Shown: piece after piece, positions 34,301-44,569 of the stretch
How positions within the stretch are numbered: position 1 is the stretch's first letter
Layout of the letters: every line of letters starts with the position of its first letter
Origin: Actimicrobium sp034313845
GTDB lineage: Bacteria; Pseudomonadota; Gammaproteobacteria; Burkholderiales; Burkholderiaceae_D
Length of the DNA stretch: 64,000 bases
Reading direction: 5' to 3' (one strand)
Assembly: GCF_034313845.1 (NCBI RefSeq)
Contig: NZ_JAVIWN010000004.1
Notes under the pieces: generated by a model
What the model was told of the DNA's origin: nothing
What the model saw: only the letters and a program-made list of their open reading frames with translations
Database searches by the model: none
Translations under genes and position numbers: made by a program

Positions 34301-34844
34301 AATTCAACCCGGATATTGCATAAAAAGTAAATATTGGTGAATCCGCCCGGCAGCGAAAACTTTTTGTACCAGACAGGCCGAACAGACACACCCAACTTGA
34401 ATGGCTAACGATCCGTGGACGAAAAAGAATTCGCCCTGCAGGGCAGCCGGATCGATGCATTCTGCTGGTAAGTGGCGATGTTCGAGGTACCAATGCGGAT
34501 GGCTGTAAGAATCGACGCATTGTCTCGCTCACTGGTACCGAATTTTTAGGCAGAGAAGCTAACCTGTCGCCACATCATGCATCACGATGTGGCGGCTCAA
34601 GTGATGCCCGCACCGTTTGATTCCTCATAAACCATGAGTTCGGAAGAACCGAAAAATGATCACCGCCTGTTTAGTGACATGGTGGCTGCGGTGATGAATT
34701 CCGGAAACGACCATGCCACATCGGGCCTGAAGACATGCCACTACAGTCAGGTCTGCGAGCAACGCTGCGCTGCCCGTTACGTGGTGTGCGGCGCACCTGA
34801 TAGGCGAGCTGTGGCACGCAGAGCATCGTCCTGTCAGCGTGCAC
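34301..34844. other. Region without a supported gene
   Basis: 544 bases between the orphan repeat gene and nrsF. An ATG-started frame at 34634 runs antisense into nrsF and has no recognisable features. No terminator, RNA or repeat stands out. Confidence 0.4.
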
Positions 34845-35486
34845 CTATCGACGCAAAGCCAGCGGCCCGATCAATGCGCCGATACTCGCCGGAATCAACA
34901 TGCCCAGCACGTACCAGAACGCGACAAACGGTGCTGCAATTTCCGGACAATGCAGGCAATAGACCACCGCTGCGCTCGCTCCGGCCGTGAAGCCGGCGGC
35001 GGCACCCGCCAGTCGCAACCGGGTCGGTGCCCGATCACGCATGACCTTGAGTATCGCCACAAAAATCGGCAAGGACAGCCCGGCGATCAGCAGTGAACAG
35101 GTGCGCCAGGTCTCTCCCCAGAACAGCCTGGCGCGCTGGTCCGGTGCGGCTTCCGTCAGTGTCAGCAGCGCCATCCCGGCCATGATGAGTACGGGTATCG
35201 CGATCAATACCGGCAACATCGCGAGACGCGCACCGGGTAAGGAGAGATGCTTGCAGGCGATTTTTCCGGACAGGACCAGCGCCGCGACAAAGACCACTTT
35301 CAATACGAAGACCGGCTGCGCGGCGACCGCCAGCAAATCCTGCCGGACTCCCAGCAAGACCAGCAGCAGCACGGTACTGACCAGCACGGCAGCGCCGATG
35401 AGCAGCGTGTTCTGCCACACCTGCTGCGGCGCATTCAAGTCCGGTCCTGCCGCCCGCCGGTTGTTCAGTTGATCCGTTTTTTTCAT
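34845..35486 (-). CDS. nrsF: NrsF/DUF1109-type anti-sigma factor, orphan
   Basis: 213 residues from the ATG at 35486. A short cytoplasmic N-terminus precedes six predicted membrane helices (for example LLIGAAVLVSTVLLLVLLG and FVLKVVFVAALVLSG), ending with AFWYVLGMLIPASIGALIG, all typical of DUF1109. NrsF proteins hold ECF sigma factors of the SigF group at the membrane and are encoded right after them. Here the upstream neighbour is a drug/metabolite transporter and no sigma gene is seen, so either the partner is elsewhere or it has been lost. Confidence 0.85.
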   Translation of the reverse strand: MKKTDQLNNRRAAGPDLNAPQQVWQNTLLIGAAVLVSTVLLLVLLGVRQDLLAVAAQPVFVLKVVFVAALVLSGKIACKHLSLPGARLAMLPVLIAIPVLIMAGMALLTLTEAAPDQRARLFWGETWRTCSLLIAGLSLPIFVAILKVMRDRAPTRLRLAGAAAGFTAGASAAVVYCLHCPEIAAPFVAFWYVLGMLIPASIGALIGPLALRR

Positions 35487-35584
35487 GGTTTCCTTAAGAG
35501 TTGTGATGCCAATGTTTTCAAGCCAGGATGCGCGACGAACTCGGTGCGCAAAAAAGATCCGGACCGTCGCCGATCTGATCCGTT

Positions 35585-36550
35585 TCAGGCAGGCGCAGGC
35601 TGTTTTTGCAGCGCATGAACGCGCACCGACCACAGCACACCGGCGATCAGCAGCACGATGGCAGCGCTCTCCAGTGGTCGCGGCAAGCGCTGTTGATAAA
35701 TGAATCCGTACAGCAGCGCGAACAAGGTCTCGAACAGGATCAGTTGTCCGGACAGCGTCATCGGCACGCTGCGACTGGCGATATTCCACAACTGGTTTCC
35801 GATCACCGACGCGCCCAGCGCGAGCAGGCTGTTGGCGATCCAGAACCGGGTCCAGTCGCGCCCGCTGAGTCCGCCGGCAGCGCCGGTCACGTCCTCGTGC
35901 CAGATGGCGAACGCCGCGACGCCAATCAGCAAGGCCATCATCCCGCTGGAAATACCGTACAGCGCCGACCATTCCGCATTGCTGAAGTGAGGATTACGAT
36001 TGAGGTAACGCGCATTGTCGATGGCATACCAGGTCCAGCATAGCAGCGCGCCGGTCGCCGCCAGCACACCGAGCAACGTGCGTGCAATATCAAGAACAGC
36101 AACGGCACCGTTGGCATCGGTGTGACTGAACAGGTCAATGTTGATGCAGGCAATACCGGCGACCACCACCAGCAACGGCAGCGTCAATCGGCGCAGCGGC
36201 ACCGCCCCCTGGTCCTTGTGCCCGATCAGCGTGACCGAAATCGGCAGCAGGCCGATGATCAGCGACGTCGGTGCCACGCCGGCCAGCTTCACTCCCAGCG
36301 CGAGCAGCATGTAATAGAGGATATTGCCGGTCAGTGCCTGACGCAGCAGCGCAGAATAATCGCTGCGTTCAAGCCGATGCAGCATGCCGCGCAGACGCGG
36401 CAATAGCAGGACGACAGCGATGACGCCGTAAGCGGTATAGCGGCCGACCGCCAGTTCCAGCGGCGAAAACGCCGACAGGATTTCCGGCACGATGAACACC
36501 ATGCCCCACATCGCTCCTGCCAGCAGGCCACACAAGACACCATTCCACAT
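35585..36550 (-). CDS. EamA-family (DMT) transporter
   Basis: 321 residues with ten hydrophobic helices in two EamA halves (start WNGVLCGLLAGAMWGMVFIV; second half WIANSLLALGASVIGNQLWNI). The family exports amino acids, nucleosides or other metabolites; substrate not determinable. A 98-base gap separates it from nrsF downstream, so co-transcription is possible. Confidence 0.87.
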   Translation of the reverse strand: MWNGVLCGLLAGAMWGMVFIVPEILSAFSPLELAVGRYTAYGVIAVVLLLPRLRGMLHRLERSDYSALLRQALTGNILYYMLLALGVKLAGVAPTSLIIGLLPISVTLIGHKDQGAVPLRRLTLPLLVVVAGIACINIDLFSHTDANGAVAVLDIARTLLGVLAATGALLCWTWYAIDNARYLNRNPHFSNAEWSALYGISSGMMALLIGVAAFAIWHEDVTGAAGGLSGRDWTRFWIANSLLALGASVIGNQLWNIASRSVPMTLSGQLILFETLFALLYGFIYQQRLPRPLESAAIVLLIAGVLWSVRVHALQKQPAPA

Positions 36551-36802
36551 AATCAGTTTTCATTCCAGACGGGGAACGCAGTTTCGCACACGCCGCAACG
36601 GCCGTGTGTGGCAACAAGGTCGGTCAACTTCGGCTATGCGGCAATGCGTACCAGGCCGTGTCATCCGGCACACTGGAATCATGCTTGTAAAATACCGCAA
36701 AAGATCCAACAGGTCCGTCGGGTATGTCACCCGTCGAGGCTGGTTGCGCGCTGCCCTCTTCATTTGAAACGGAATCCCATGTCACTACAAAAACAACTCC
36801 GG

Positions 36803-36970
36803 CTAGGAGCCTGTCGGACTTAGGGAATCGAAGCGAAAAAATAGCTGGGCGAGGACAGATTTTGCCGATTTCGCAGTGCCAATAGCGAGCTATTGGCCAA
36901 GAAATCGGTGAAATATGGACCGTCCAGGTATTTTTGCAGCCGATTCTCCCTAAGTCCGACAGGCTCCTAG
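36803..36970. mobile_element. MITE-like palindromic element inserted in the start of sulP
   Basis: A 160-bp element (36807-36966) flanked by CTAG on both sides (36803-36806 and 36967-36970), consistent with a 4-bp target duplication. The terminal inverted repeats are perfect for 20 bases (GAGCCTGTCGGACTTAGGGA), extend with a 2-base bulge into ATCG, and begin right next to CTAG. A perfect inner hairpin GCCAATAG-CGAG-CTATTGGC sits at 36878-36897. There is no transposase, so it is non-autonomous. Removing 164 bases restores one uninterrupted sulP frame from the ATG at 36779. Confidence 0.88.
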
Positions 36971-38427
36971 ACTGGCTGTCCAATATTCGCGGCGACGTAC
37001 TCGCCGGTGTGGTCGTTGCACTGGCGCTCATTCCCGAGGCCATTGCTTTTTCCATCATCGCCGGGGTTGATCCCAAGGTTGGCCTGTACGCTTCGTTCTG
37101 CATTGCGGTGGTGATTGCCTTCGTTGGTGGTCGTCCCGGCATGATCTCGGCAGCCACCGGCGCGATGGCGCTCGTCATGGTGAGTCTGGTCAAGGAGCAC
37201 GGCCTGCAATATCTGCTGGCAGCTACGTTGCTGACCGGCGTGCTGCAAATCGTCGCCAGCGCACTGCGTCTCGGAACGCTGATGCGCTTTGTTTCGCGCT
37301 CGGTCGTGACCGGCTTTGTCAACGCGCTGGCGATACTGATTTTCATGGCACAACTACCCGAACTGATTCATGTCAGCTGGGTCGTCTACGCGATGGTGGC
37401 CGGCGGACTGGGCCTGATCTATCTGTTCCCGTACCTCACCAAAGCGATCCCGTCACCACTGGTCTGCATCGTCGTGCTGACCGCGCTATCGCTATGGCTC
37501 GGACTCGATATCCGCACCGTCAAGGACATGGGACAACTGCCTGACAGCTTGCCACTGTTCCTGTTCCCCGACGTCCCGCTGACGCTGGAAACCTTGACCA
37601 TCATTTTTCCGTATGCACTGACACTGGCCATTGTCGGCCTGCTTGAATCGATGATGACGGCGACCATCATTGACGATCTGACCGATACGCCCAGTAACAA
37701 GAGCCGGGAATGTGCCGGACAAGGCGTCGCCAATATCGCCTCCGGCCTGCTCGGTGGCATGGCCGGTTGCGCGATGATCGGTCAATCGGTGATCAACTTC
37801 AAATCCGGCGGACGCAGCCGGCTCTCGACCCTCACTGCCGGCGTTGTCTTGCTGCTCATGGTGGTGTTCATGGGACCGTGGGTCGGCAGGATTCCGATGG
37901 CAGCGCTGGTCGCCGTGATGATCATGGTTTCGATAGGCACGTTTAGCTGGGACTCGCTGCGCAACCTGCCAAAAAATCCGCTCAGCTCCAGCATTGTCAT
38001 GGTAGCCACCGTGGTGGTGGTCGTGGCGACTCATGACCTCGCCAAAGGCGTCTTTGTCGGTGTGCTGCTCAGTGCGCTGTTTTTTGCGACCAAAGTGGGA
38101 CGCTTGTTAAGCGTGACCTCGCTGAGGTCCGACGATGGCCGCACCCGCGATTACATCGTCATCGGTCAGGTATTTTTTGCCTCGTCCGAGCAATTCAATA
38201 CTGCCTTTGATTTCAAGGAAACCATCGAACATGTCCGTATCGATGTCAGTCAAGCGCACTTCTGGGATCTCACCGCAGTCGGTGCACTCGACAAGGTGGT
38301 GATCAAGTTTCGTCGACAGGGCACGGTGGTCGCACTCGTCGGCATGAACGCCGCCAGCGCAACGATCGTTGATCAATTTGGCGTGCACGACAAGTCCGAC
38401 ACGATCGATCAACCTCTCTCCCATTAA
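36934..38427 (+). CDS. SulP-family anion transporter with STAS domain, 5' end displaced by MITE
   Basis: 497 codons from a TTG at 36934. A SulP membrane domain of 10-14 helices (VVVALALIPEAIAFSII; TGFVNALAILIFMAQ) is followed by a cytoplasmic STAS domain (VRIDVSQAHFWDLTAVGALD). The family carries sulfate, bicarbonate or dicarboxylates. The ancestral start is the ATG at 36779: its first nine codons (MSLQKQLRL) run straight into the MITE and stop at 36823. The present frame starts within the MITE and enters sulP exactly at the DWLSNIRGD junction, so a near-full protein with a new N-terminus could be made if the TTG works. Otherwise it is a very recent pseudogene. Confidence 0.85.
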   Translation: MQPILPKSDRLLDWLSNIRGDVLAGVVVALALIPEAIAFSIIAGVDPKVGLYASFCIAVVIAFVGGRPGMISAATGAMALVMVSLVKEHGLQYLLAATLLTGVLQIVASALRLGTLMRFVSRSVVTGFVNALAILIFMAQLPELIHVSWVVYAMVAGGLGLIYLFPYLTKAIPSPLVCIVVLTALSLWLGLDIRTVKDMGQLPDSLPLFLFPDVPLTLETLTIIFPYALTLAIVGLLESMMTATIIDDLTDTPSNKSRECAGQGVANIASGLLGGMAGCAMIGQSVINFKSGGRSRLSTLTAGVVLLLMVVFMGPWVGRIPMAALVAVMIMVSIGTFSWDSLRNLPKNPLSSSIVMVATVVVVVATHDLAKGVFVGVLLSALFFATKVGRLLSVTSLRSDDGRTRDYIVIGQVFFASSEQFNTAFDFKETIEHVRIDVSQAHFWDLTAVGALDKVVIKFRRQGTVVALVGMNAASATIVDQFGVHDKSDTIDQPLSH

Positions 38428-38496
38428 AGTCAAAGAGCCATGCCGTGAACAATCCTGTCGTGGCAGGTATCGACTAATCCAGCTTTAGTACGGGCA

Positions 38497-38742
38497 ATGT
38501 CCTACCCCAACACAGGTGTCGGCGTGGAAACGGCAGCCCGCCAGTTCGACCTCGACTTCGTGCCATTGCTGACCGAGCGGTACTTCCTGGTCTGCGAACA
38601 CACGCTGCTGGCCGACGCCCGCTTCGTGGCGATCCTCGACGCCCTCAACTCCAGCGAATTCAGGGCCACTGTCAATGATCTGCCGGGTTATGACGTGACG
38701 GATACGGGCCGTGTCCTGCGCGTGGAAGAGGCTTTCTTGTAA
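38497..38742 (+). pseudogene. C-terminal fragment of a substrate-binding-domain regulator
   Basis: 81 codons. The text LDFVPLLTERYFLVCEH and NDLPGYDVTDTGRVLRVEEAF resembles the end of the periplasmic-binding-like ligand domain found in molybdate or MoeA/LysR-linked regulators of ~350 residues. The HTH and most of the ligand domain are absent. It lies just before the formate dehydrogenase genes, a location where such regulators occur, so it is probably what remains of their regulator. Confidence 0.6.
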
Positions 38743-38869
38743 AGGGAATCACTCTTATTGGTATCAAAATCTTTTTAACCAAGTACTGTAGACTTCGACG
38801 ATTGACGCAGAGAAATTTTTTACCGGAATAAAGTGATTTATGTTGACTGAAAAGAGAGAAGGAATGGTG

Positions 38870-41800
38870 ATGAACAAGCCAGTGAATCGACGGCAATTTT
38901 TTAGAATATGCGCGGCCGGGGTTGGCACCTCGACGCTCGCCGCATTAGGTGTGATGCCTTCCATCGCCCATGCCGAAATGCGCATCTACAAGCTCGACCG
39001 TGCCACCGAAACGCGTAATACCTGCGCGTACTGTTCGGTCGGATGCGGCATCCTGATGTACAGCACCGGCGACAAGGCCAAGAACGTAAAGTCGGAAGTG
39101 TTTCATATCGAGGGTGATTCGGACCATCCGGTCAATCGCGGCACGCTGTGCCCGAAGGGTGCAGCCCTGCTGGACATGATCCACAGCCCGACCCGTTTGA
39201 AGCATCCGGAAGTGCGCCGTCCGGGTTCCGACAAGTGGGAGCCAATTGGTTGGGACCAGGCATTTGACGAAGTCGCCAAGCTGATGAAAGACGACCGCGA
39301 TGCCAATTTCATTTCCAAGAATAAAGATGGCGCAACCGTCAACCGCTGGTTGTCGACCGGCATGCTGGCCGCCTCGGCATCCTCCAACGAAACCGGCTAC
39401 CTGACGCAGAAATTCGTCCGTTCGCTGGGTATCATCGCAATCGATAATCAGGCCCGCGTTTGACACGCACCGACGGTGGCAGGTCTTGCCCCGACGTTTG
39501 GACGTGGCGCGATGACAAATCATTGGGTCGATATCAAGAATGCAGACATGGTACTGGTCATGGGTGGCAACCCGGCTGAGGCCCATCCATGCGGTTTCAA
39601 ATGGGTGATCGAAGCCAAGGCACATAACAAAGCAAAGCTGATCGTGGTTGATCCGCGTTATACGCGTTCGGCCGCCGTTGCCGATACGTATGCCCCAATC
39701 CGCGCAGGAAGCGACATTGCTTTCCTCGGTGGTTTGATGAACTACCTGATTACCAACAAAAAATACCAGGCCGAATACGTCAGAAATTACACCGACGCCA
39801 GCTTCATCGTCAATGCCGGTTTCGGTCTCAAAGATGGCCTGTTTACCGGCTATGACCTGGACAAGCGCAAGTACGACAAAACCAGCTGGGGCTACGAAAA
39901 AGGCGAAGACGGATTCGTCAAGACTGATCCGACGCTGCAAGATCCACGCTGCGTCTTCAATCTGATGAAGGTCCACTACAGCCGCTACACGCCGGAAATG
40001 GTCGAGCGGATTTGCGGTACGCCGAAAGACGCGTTCCTCAACGTCTGCGAGCAGATCGCCACCACCTCGACTACCAGTCGCGTGATGACGATTCTGTACG
40101 CACTCGGCTGGACCCATCACAGCCAGGGTGCGCAGATGATCCGGGCCGGTGCGATGGTCCAGCTATTGCTGGGCAATATCGGCCTGGCGGGCGGTGGCAT
40201 GAATGCGCTGCGTGGTCACTCGAACATCCAGGGTCTGACGGATCTGGGCTTGCTGTCGACACTGCTGCCGGGCTACATGAGTCTGCCGGGCGACAAGGAA
40301 ACCGACTACCGCGCCTACATCGACAAGCGGGCCATCAAGCCGCTGCGTCCCGGTCAGATGAGCTACTGGCAGAACTACGAGAAATTCCACGTCAGCCTGA
40401 TGAAAGCCTGGTACGGCAATGCCGCGACCAAGGAAAACAACTGGGCCTTCGATTACCTGCCCAAGGTCGACATGGACCACGACATCATGCGGGTGTTCGA
40501 CAACATGTTCCAGGGCAAGATGAATGGCTACATTGTTCAGGGCTTTAATCCGCTGGCTTCGTTTCCGAACAAGGCCAAGATCAATACTGCGCTGGCCAAG
40601 TTGAAGTTCATGGTGGTGATTGATCCGCTGGCAACCGAAACCTCGGAGTTCTGGAAGAACTACGGTGAATTCAATCCGGTCGATTCCGCCGCCATCCAGA
40701 CTGCCGTGTACCGGCTGCCGTGCAGCTTGTTCGCCGAAGAAGACGGTTCGCTGGTCAGTTCCAGCCGCGTCCTGCAATGGCACTGGAAAGGCTCGGAGTC
40801 ACCGGGCGAAGCGATGGGCGACCTCGAAATCATCGCCACGCTGTTCCAGAAAATTCGCGCGCTGTACCAGAAGGACGGCGGCGCCTTTCCGGATCCAATC
40901 CGTGATCTGACCTGGAATCATCGTGATCCGATGGTGCCAACGTCCGAAGAGATGGCCAAGGAATTCAACGGCAAGGCGCTGTCGGATGTGTTCGATCCGA
41001 AAGATCCGACCAAGGTCATCGCCAAGGCCGGCGAGCAGCTGGCCGGGTTTGCGCAATTGCGTGACGACGGCACGACGGCGTGCGGCACCTGGATTTTTGC
41101 CGGTTGCTGGACGCAGGCGGGCAATCAGATGGCGCGTCGCGACAATACCGATACGGGGATGGGCAATACGCCGAACTGGGCCTGGGCATGGCCGGCCAAT
41201 CGCCGGATTCTGTACAACCGGGCGTCAGCGAACCCCGAAGGCAAGGCCTGGGATAGCAAGCGCAAGCTGATCGAGTGGAAAGGCACCAAGTGGACCGGTC
41301 CCGATGTCCCCGACATGCGTGTCGATGCGGCACCGGAAGAGCACGTCGGTCCGTTCATCATGAATCCCGAAGGCGTGGCGCGTTTCTTTGCCGTCGACAA
41401 GATGGCAGAAGGGCCGTTCCCGGAACACTACGAGCCATTCGAGTCACCGATGGATAAAAACCTGTTCTGGCCGAACAGTCCGGTCGCATTGAACAACCCC
41501 GCAGCACGGTTGTTCAAGGGCGATCGCGAGCAGCTCGGCAGCAACAAGGAGTTCCCGTATGTGGCAACAACTTATCGTCTCACCGAGCACTTCGCCACCT
41601 GGACCAAGCATCAGCGCATCAATGCCGTGCTGCAGCCGGAACAGTTCGTCGAGATTGGCGACAAGCTCGCGGCACTCAAGGGCATTGTCAACGGCGACCG
41701 TATCAAGGTCCGTTCCAAACGCGGCGAACTCATCGCGAAGGCCGTCGTGACCAAGCGTCTGCGCGCACTGATGATCGACGGTAAAGAAACCCACACGGTC

Positions 41801-41938
41801 GGGATTCCGAACCACTGGGGTTTCAAGGGACAGACCAAGAACGGTTACATCATGAACGTGCTGACACCGGTCGTCGGTGATGCCAATACCCAGACGCCGG
41901 AATTCAAGGCGTTCCTGGTCGACGTCGAGAAAGCTTAG
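38870..41938 (+). CDS. fdoG: Selenocysteine formate dehydrogenase major subunit
   Basis: 1022 residues, with TGA at 39461-39463 decoded as Sec at position 198. The ATG at 38870 follows AGAGAAGGA at good spacing and opens a Tat signal (NRRQFFRICAAG). A [4Fe-4S] site CAYCSVGC...GTLCPKG comes next, then QARV-Sec-HAPTVAGLAPTFG, closely like E. coli FdnG (Sec196). Molybdopterin domains fill the rest. It oxidises formate at the periplasmic face and passes electrons to FdoH and FdoI. A standard gene finder would split it into two genes at the TGA. Confidence 0.95.
39461..39502 (+). promoter_or_regulatory. SECIS element for UGA decoding in fdoG
   Basis: Directly after the TGA, a stem-loop with apical sequence GGCA-GGTCT-TGCC (39478-39490) matches the bacterial SECIS apex with its GGTC loop, as in E. 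coli fdhF and fdnG. It is the SelB docking site; SelB is encoded in the same island. Confidence 0.85.
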
Positions 41939-41946
41939 GAGCTCCC

Positions 41947-42822
41947 ATGATGACTTCAGACATAGTAAGAAAATCGGCCACCACGACGACACCCGCTTCG
42001 ACCCGCTCGGCCACCGTACCGCTGGCCAAGCTGATCGACGTCTCCAAGTGCATCGGCTGCAAGGCCTGCCAGTCGGCGTGCATGGAATGGAACGACCTGC
42101 GTGACGAGGTCGGTGACAACTCCGGCGTGTATGACAATCCGCGCGACCTGACCGGCAGTTCGTGGACCGTGATGCGGTTCTCGGAAGTCGAGGAAGCCGG
42201 CAAGCTCGAATGGCTCATCCGCAAGGATGGCTGCATGCATTGCGAAGACCCGGGCTGCCTGAAAGCCTGCCCGGCACCCGGCGCCATCGTGCAGTATGCC
42301 AACGGCATCGTCGACTTCAATCAGGACCTGTGCATCGGCTGCGGTTACTGCATCGCCGGTTGCCCGTTCGACGTACCACGTATTTCCAAGATCGACGACA
42401 AGGCTTACAAGTGTTCGTTGTGCTCGGATCGCGTGGCTGTCGGCCAGGAACCAGCCTGCGTCAAAGCCTGCCCGACCGGCTCGATCATGTTCGGCACCAA
42501 GGAAGCGATGATCACGCAAGCAGAAGAACGTGTCGTCGATCTGAAGGAGCGTGGCTATGACAACGCCGGCTTGTACAACCCGGCCGGTGTCGGTGGCACG
42601 CACGTGATGTATGTGCTGCATCACGCCGACAAGCCGGGGCTATATCACAACCTGCCGACCAATCCGACCATCAGTCCGCTGGTGTCGGTGTGGAAGGGTG
42701 TGACCAAGCCGTTCCTGTCGTTAGGTATTGGCCTGGCCATTCTTGGTGGCTTCTTCCATTACATCAGTCGCGGTCCGAAAGAAGTGCATGCGGAACCGGC
42801 CGAGGAAAAGGAAGAGAGCTAA
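41947..42822 (+). CDS. fdoH: Formate dehydrogenase iron-sulfur subunit
   Basis: 291 residues. Four [4Fe-4S] clusters are indicated by CIGCKACQSACMEWN, CMHCEDPGCLKACPA, CIGCGYCIAGCPFDVP and CSLCSDRV...ACVKACPTGS. A single C-terminal helix (PFLSLGIGLAILGGFFHY) anchors it to the membrane, as in FdnH/FdoH. It relays electrons from FdoG to the cytochrome b subunit. The start lies 8 bases after fdoG with ribosome site AGGAG. Confidence 0.94.
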   Translation: MMTSDIVRKSATTTTPASTRSATVPLAKLIDVSKCIGCKACQSACMEWNDLRDEVGDNSGVYDNPRDLTGSSWTVMRFSEVEEAGKLEWLIRKDGCMHCEDPGCLKACPAPGAIVQYANGIVDFNQDLCIGCGYCIAGCPFDVPRISKIDDKAYKCSLCSDRVAVGQEPACVKACPTGSIMFGTKEAMITQAEERVVDLKERGYDNAGLYNPAGVGGTHVMYVLHHADKPGLYHNLPTNPTISPLVSVWKGVTKPFLSLGIGLAILGGFFHYISRGPKEVHAEPAEEKEES

Positions 42823-42824
42823 TC

Positions 42825-43466
42825 ATGGTCAAGTATATCCATCGTTATGCCACGTCGGACCGGGTCAATCACTGGATCGTGGCGATGTGTTTCATCGTGC
42901 TGTCGCTGTCGGGACTGGCGTTTTTCCATCCGTCGTACTTCTTCCTCTCGAGTGTATTGGGCGGCCCGGTCTGGGCCCGCATCCTGCATCCGTTTATCGG
43001 CATCGTGCTGTCCCTGACCTTTGTCGGCCTGTCGTTACGGGTCTGGAAAGACAACCGGTTCAAGGCAGTCGATATCGAATGGTTGAAGCGTATTGACGAA
43101 GTCATCAACAACGGTGACGGCCCGGACAAGCTACCGATCGGCAAGTACAACGCCGGTCAGAAGCTGATGTTCTGGAGCATGGTGTGGAGCATCGGCTTCC
43201 TGCTGGTCTCCGGCATCGTGATCTGGCGCGCCTGGTTTGCCGGTTACTTTCCGATCGTCGTGGTGCGCTGGGGCGTGGTCATCCACATGCTGGCTGCCTT
43301 TGTCGGCATCGTCTCGCTGATCGTCCATGTGTATGCCGCAATCTGGGTCAAGGGCACCTTGCGTGCAATGACCCGCGGTAATGTCGATGCCGCCTGGGCC
43401 AAGCATCACCACCCGGAGTGGTATCGCGAAATGACGCAAGAAAAAGTCACGGACGCACCGCACTAA
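42825..43466 (+). CDS. fdoI: Formate dehydrogenase cytochrome b556 subunit
   Basis: 213 residues from the ATG at 42825, two bases after the fdoH stop. Four membrane helices with His residues suited to two haems: DRVNHWIVAMCFIVLSLSGL, HPFIGIVLSLTFVGL, LMFWSMVWSIGFLLVSGIVIW and HMLAAFVGIVSLIVHVY. It passes electrons to quinone. A terminator follows before fdhE. Confidence 0.92.
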   Translation: MVKYIHRYATSDRVNHWIVAMCFIVLSLSGLAFFHPSYFFLSSVLGGPVWARILHPFIGIVLSLTFVGLSLRVWKDNRFKAVDIEWLKRIDEVINNGDGPDKLPIGKYNAGQKLMFWSMVWSIGFLLVSGIVIWRAWFAGYFPIVVVRWGVVIHMLAAFVGIVSLIVHVYAAIWVKGTLRAMTRGNVDAAWAKHHHPEWYREMTQEKVTDAPH

Positions 43467-43477
43467 AACAGCTATAC

Positions 43478-43512
43478 CCCGGCGTGTCTAAGCTGATGCG
43501 CCGGGCATTTTT
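43478..43512 (+). terminator. Terminator between fdoI and fdhE
   Basis: The stem CCCGGCG (43478-43484) pairs with CGCCGGG (43499-43505), with a 14-base loop, followed by CATTTTTAA. Moderate strength; it may lower expression of the maturation genes relative to the enzyme subunits. Confidence 0.6.
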
Positions 43513-43559
43513 AATGTTGTCCCGCAGTCCAACCGTTGTCCCTCAATACTGAAGTACCT

Positions 43560-44558
43560 ATGGCTACCAAAATTCTCGAACCTGGCGAAATCGGCCAGGT
43601 TGATCCGTTTCCCCAAGTCGTGCTGCCGGTCGATACGTCGTTGTTTGATGCACGCGCACGCCGTTTTCATCAGCTCGCGCAGAACCACGCGATGGGCCAA
43701 TTCCTCGCCGTGATGGGACAACTGGCGCAAGCGCAGCACGCGGCCTTGCCGCTGCAAAACGCGACACCGGTCGATGCCGTAACGCTGGCGCAATCGCGCT
43801 TGCACGGCATGCCGCCACTGTCGTGGCAGTCCGTCACCCGCAACAGCGAATGGCAAGCCGACCTCGACGCCATCATCAACCATCTGCTTGATCACGACGT
43901 CACCGCTTTCGCCGACGCCGCCACGACACTGGCCGCGATGGACAGCGATCACCGCGAAGCGCTGGCCGATGCCGTGCTCGATGGCGGTGTCGCCGGTGAT
44001 GATCCGGTGCGCCACGCCTTGCTCGCGCCGCTGATCGGCGCAGCCTTGCAAGTGTGGTGGACGCGTCAGGCCGCAACGCTGACCGAAGACGAACTCGGTC
44101 ATGTCGGCAGCTCATCGGTGTGCCCGGTCTGCGCGGCGCGACCGGTGGCCAGCGTGGTCGAAATCGGCGCGTCGCAAGCTAACCTGCGCTACCTGCATTG
44201 TTCGCTGTGCAGTACCCAGTGGCACATGGTGCGCGTGACGTGCTCTTCGTGCGAATCGACCAAAGGCATTGCCTATTACAGCCTGACCGGCGCCGAAGAC
44301 AATGCCGCGCCATCCCGCAAGATTGCCTTCGCACGCGCCGAAGCCTGCGACACCTGCCACAGCTATCTGAAGATTTTCACGCGTGAAAAAGTCCCGATGA
44401 TGGAAGCGACCGCCGATGACCTCGCGACGCTGGCGCTGGACATGCTGGTCGATGAAGCCGGCTATTTGCGCAGCGGTCCGAACCTGCTGTTTGCTCCGGG
44501 CGTGGCACCGGCCGATCAGGACGATACCGCCCTGCTCACACCCGCCACCGATCACTGA
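43560..44558 (+). CDS. fdhE: Formate dehydrogenase accessory protein FdhE
   Basis: 332 residues from the ATG at 43560 (a TTG at 43536 is less likely). The C-terminal half has four CxxC motifs (CPVCAARP, CSLCSTQW, CSSC, CDTCHSY) that bind iron in this family, with helical N-terminal repeats before them. It is needed for maturation of respiratory formate dehydrogenases. selA follows 11 bases downstream. Confidence 0.92.
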   Translation: MATKILEPGEIGQVDPFPQVVLPVDTSLFDARARRFHQLAQNHAMGQFLAVMGQLAQAQHAALPLQNATPVDAVTLAQSRLHGMPPLSWQSVTRNSEWQADLDAIINHLLDHDVTAFADAATTLAAMDSDHREALADAVLDGGVAGDDPVRHALLAPLIGAALQVWWTRQAATLTEDELGHVGSSSVCPVCAARPVASVVEIGASQANLRYLHCSLCSTQWHMVRVTCSSCESTKGIAYYSLTGAEDNAAPSRKIAFARAEACDTCHSYLKIFTREKVPMMEATADDLATLALDMLVDEAGYLRSGPNLLFAPGVAPADQDDTALLTPATDH

Positions 44559-44569
44559 CAAGGCATGCG

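Noticed and set aside
34634..34990. 118-codon open frame before nrsF
   Set aside because: It runs antisense into a clear gene, has no recognisable motif and its later part is an Arg-rich shadow.
36779..36823. Short gene MSLQKQLRLGACRT
   Set aside because: It is the cut-off start of sulP reading into the MITE, not an independent gene.
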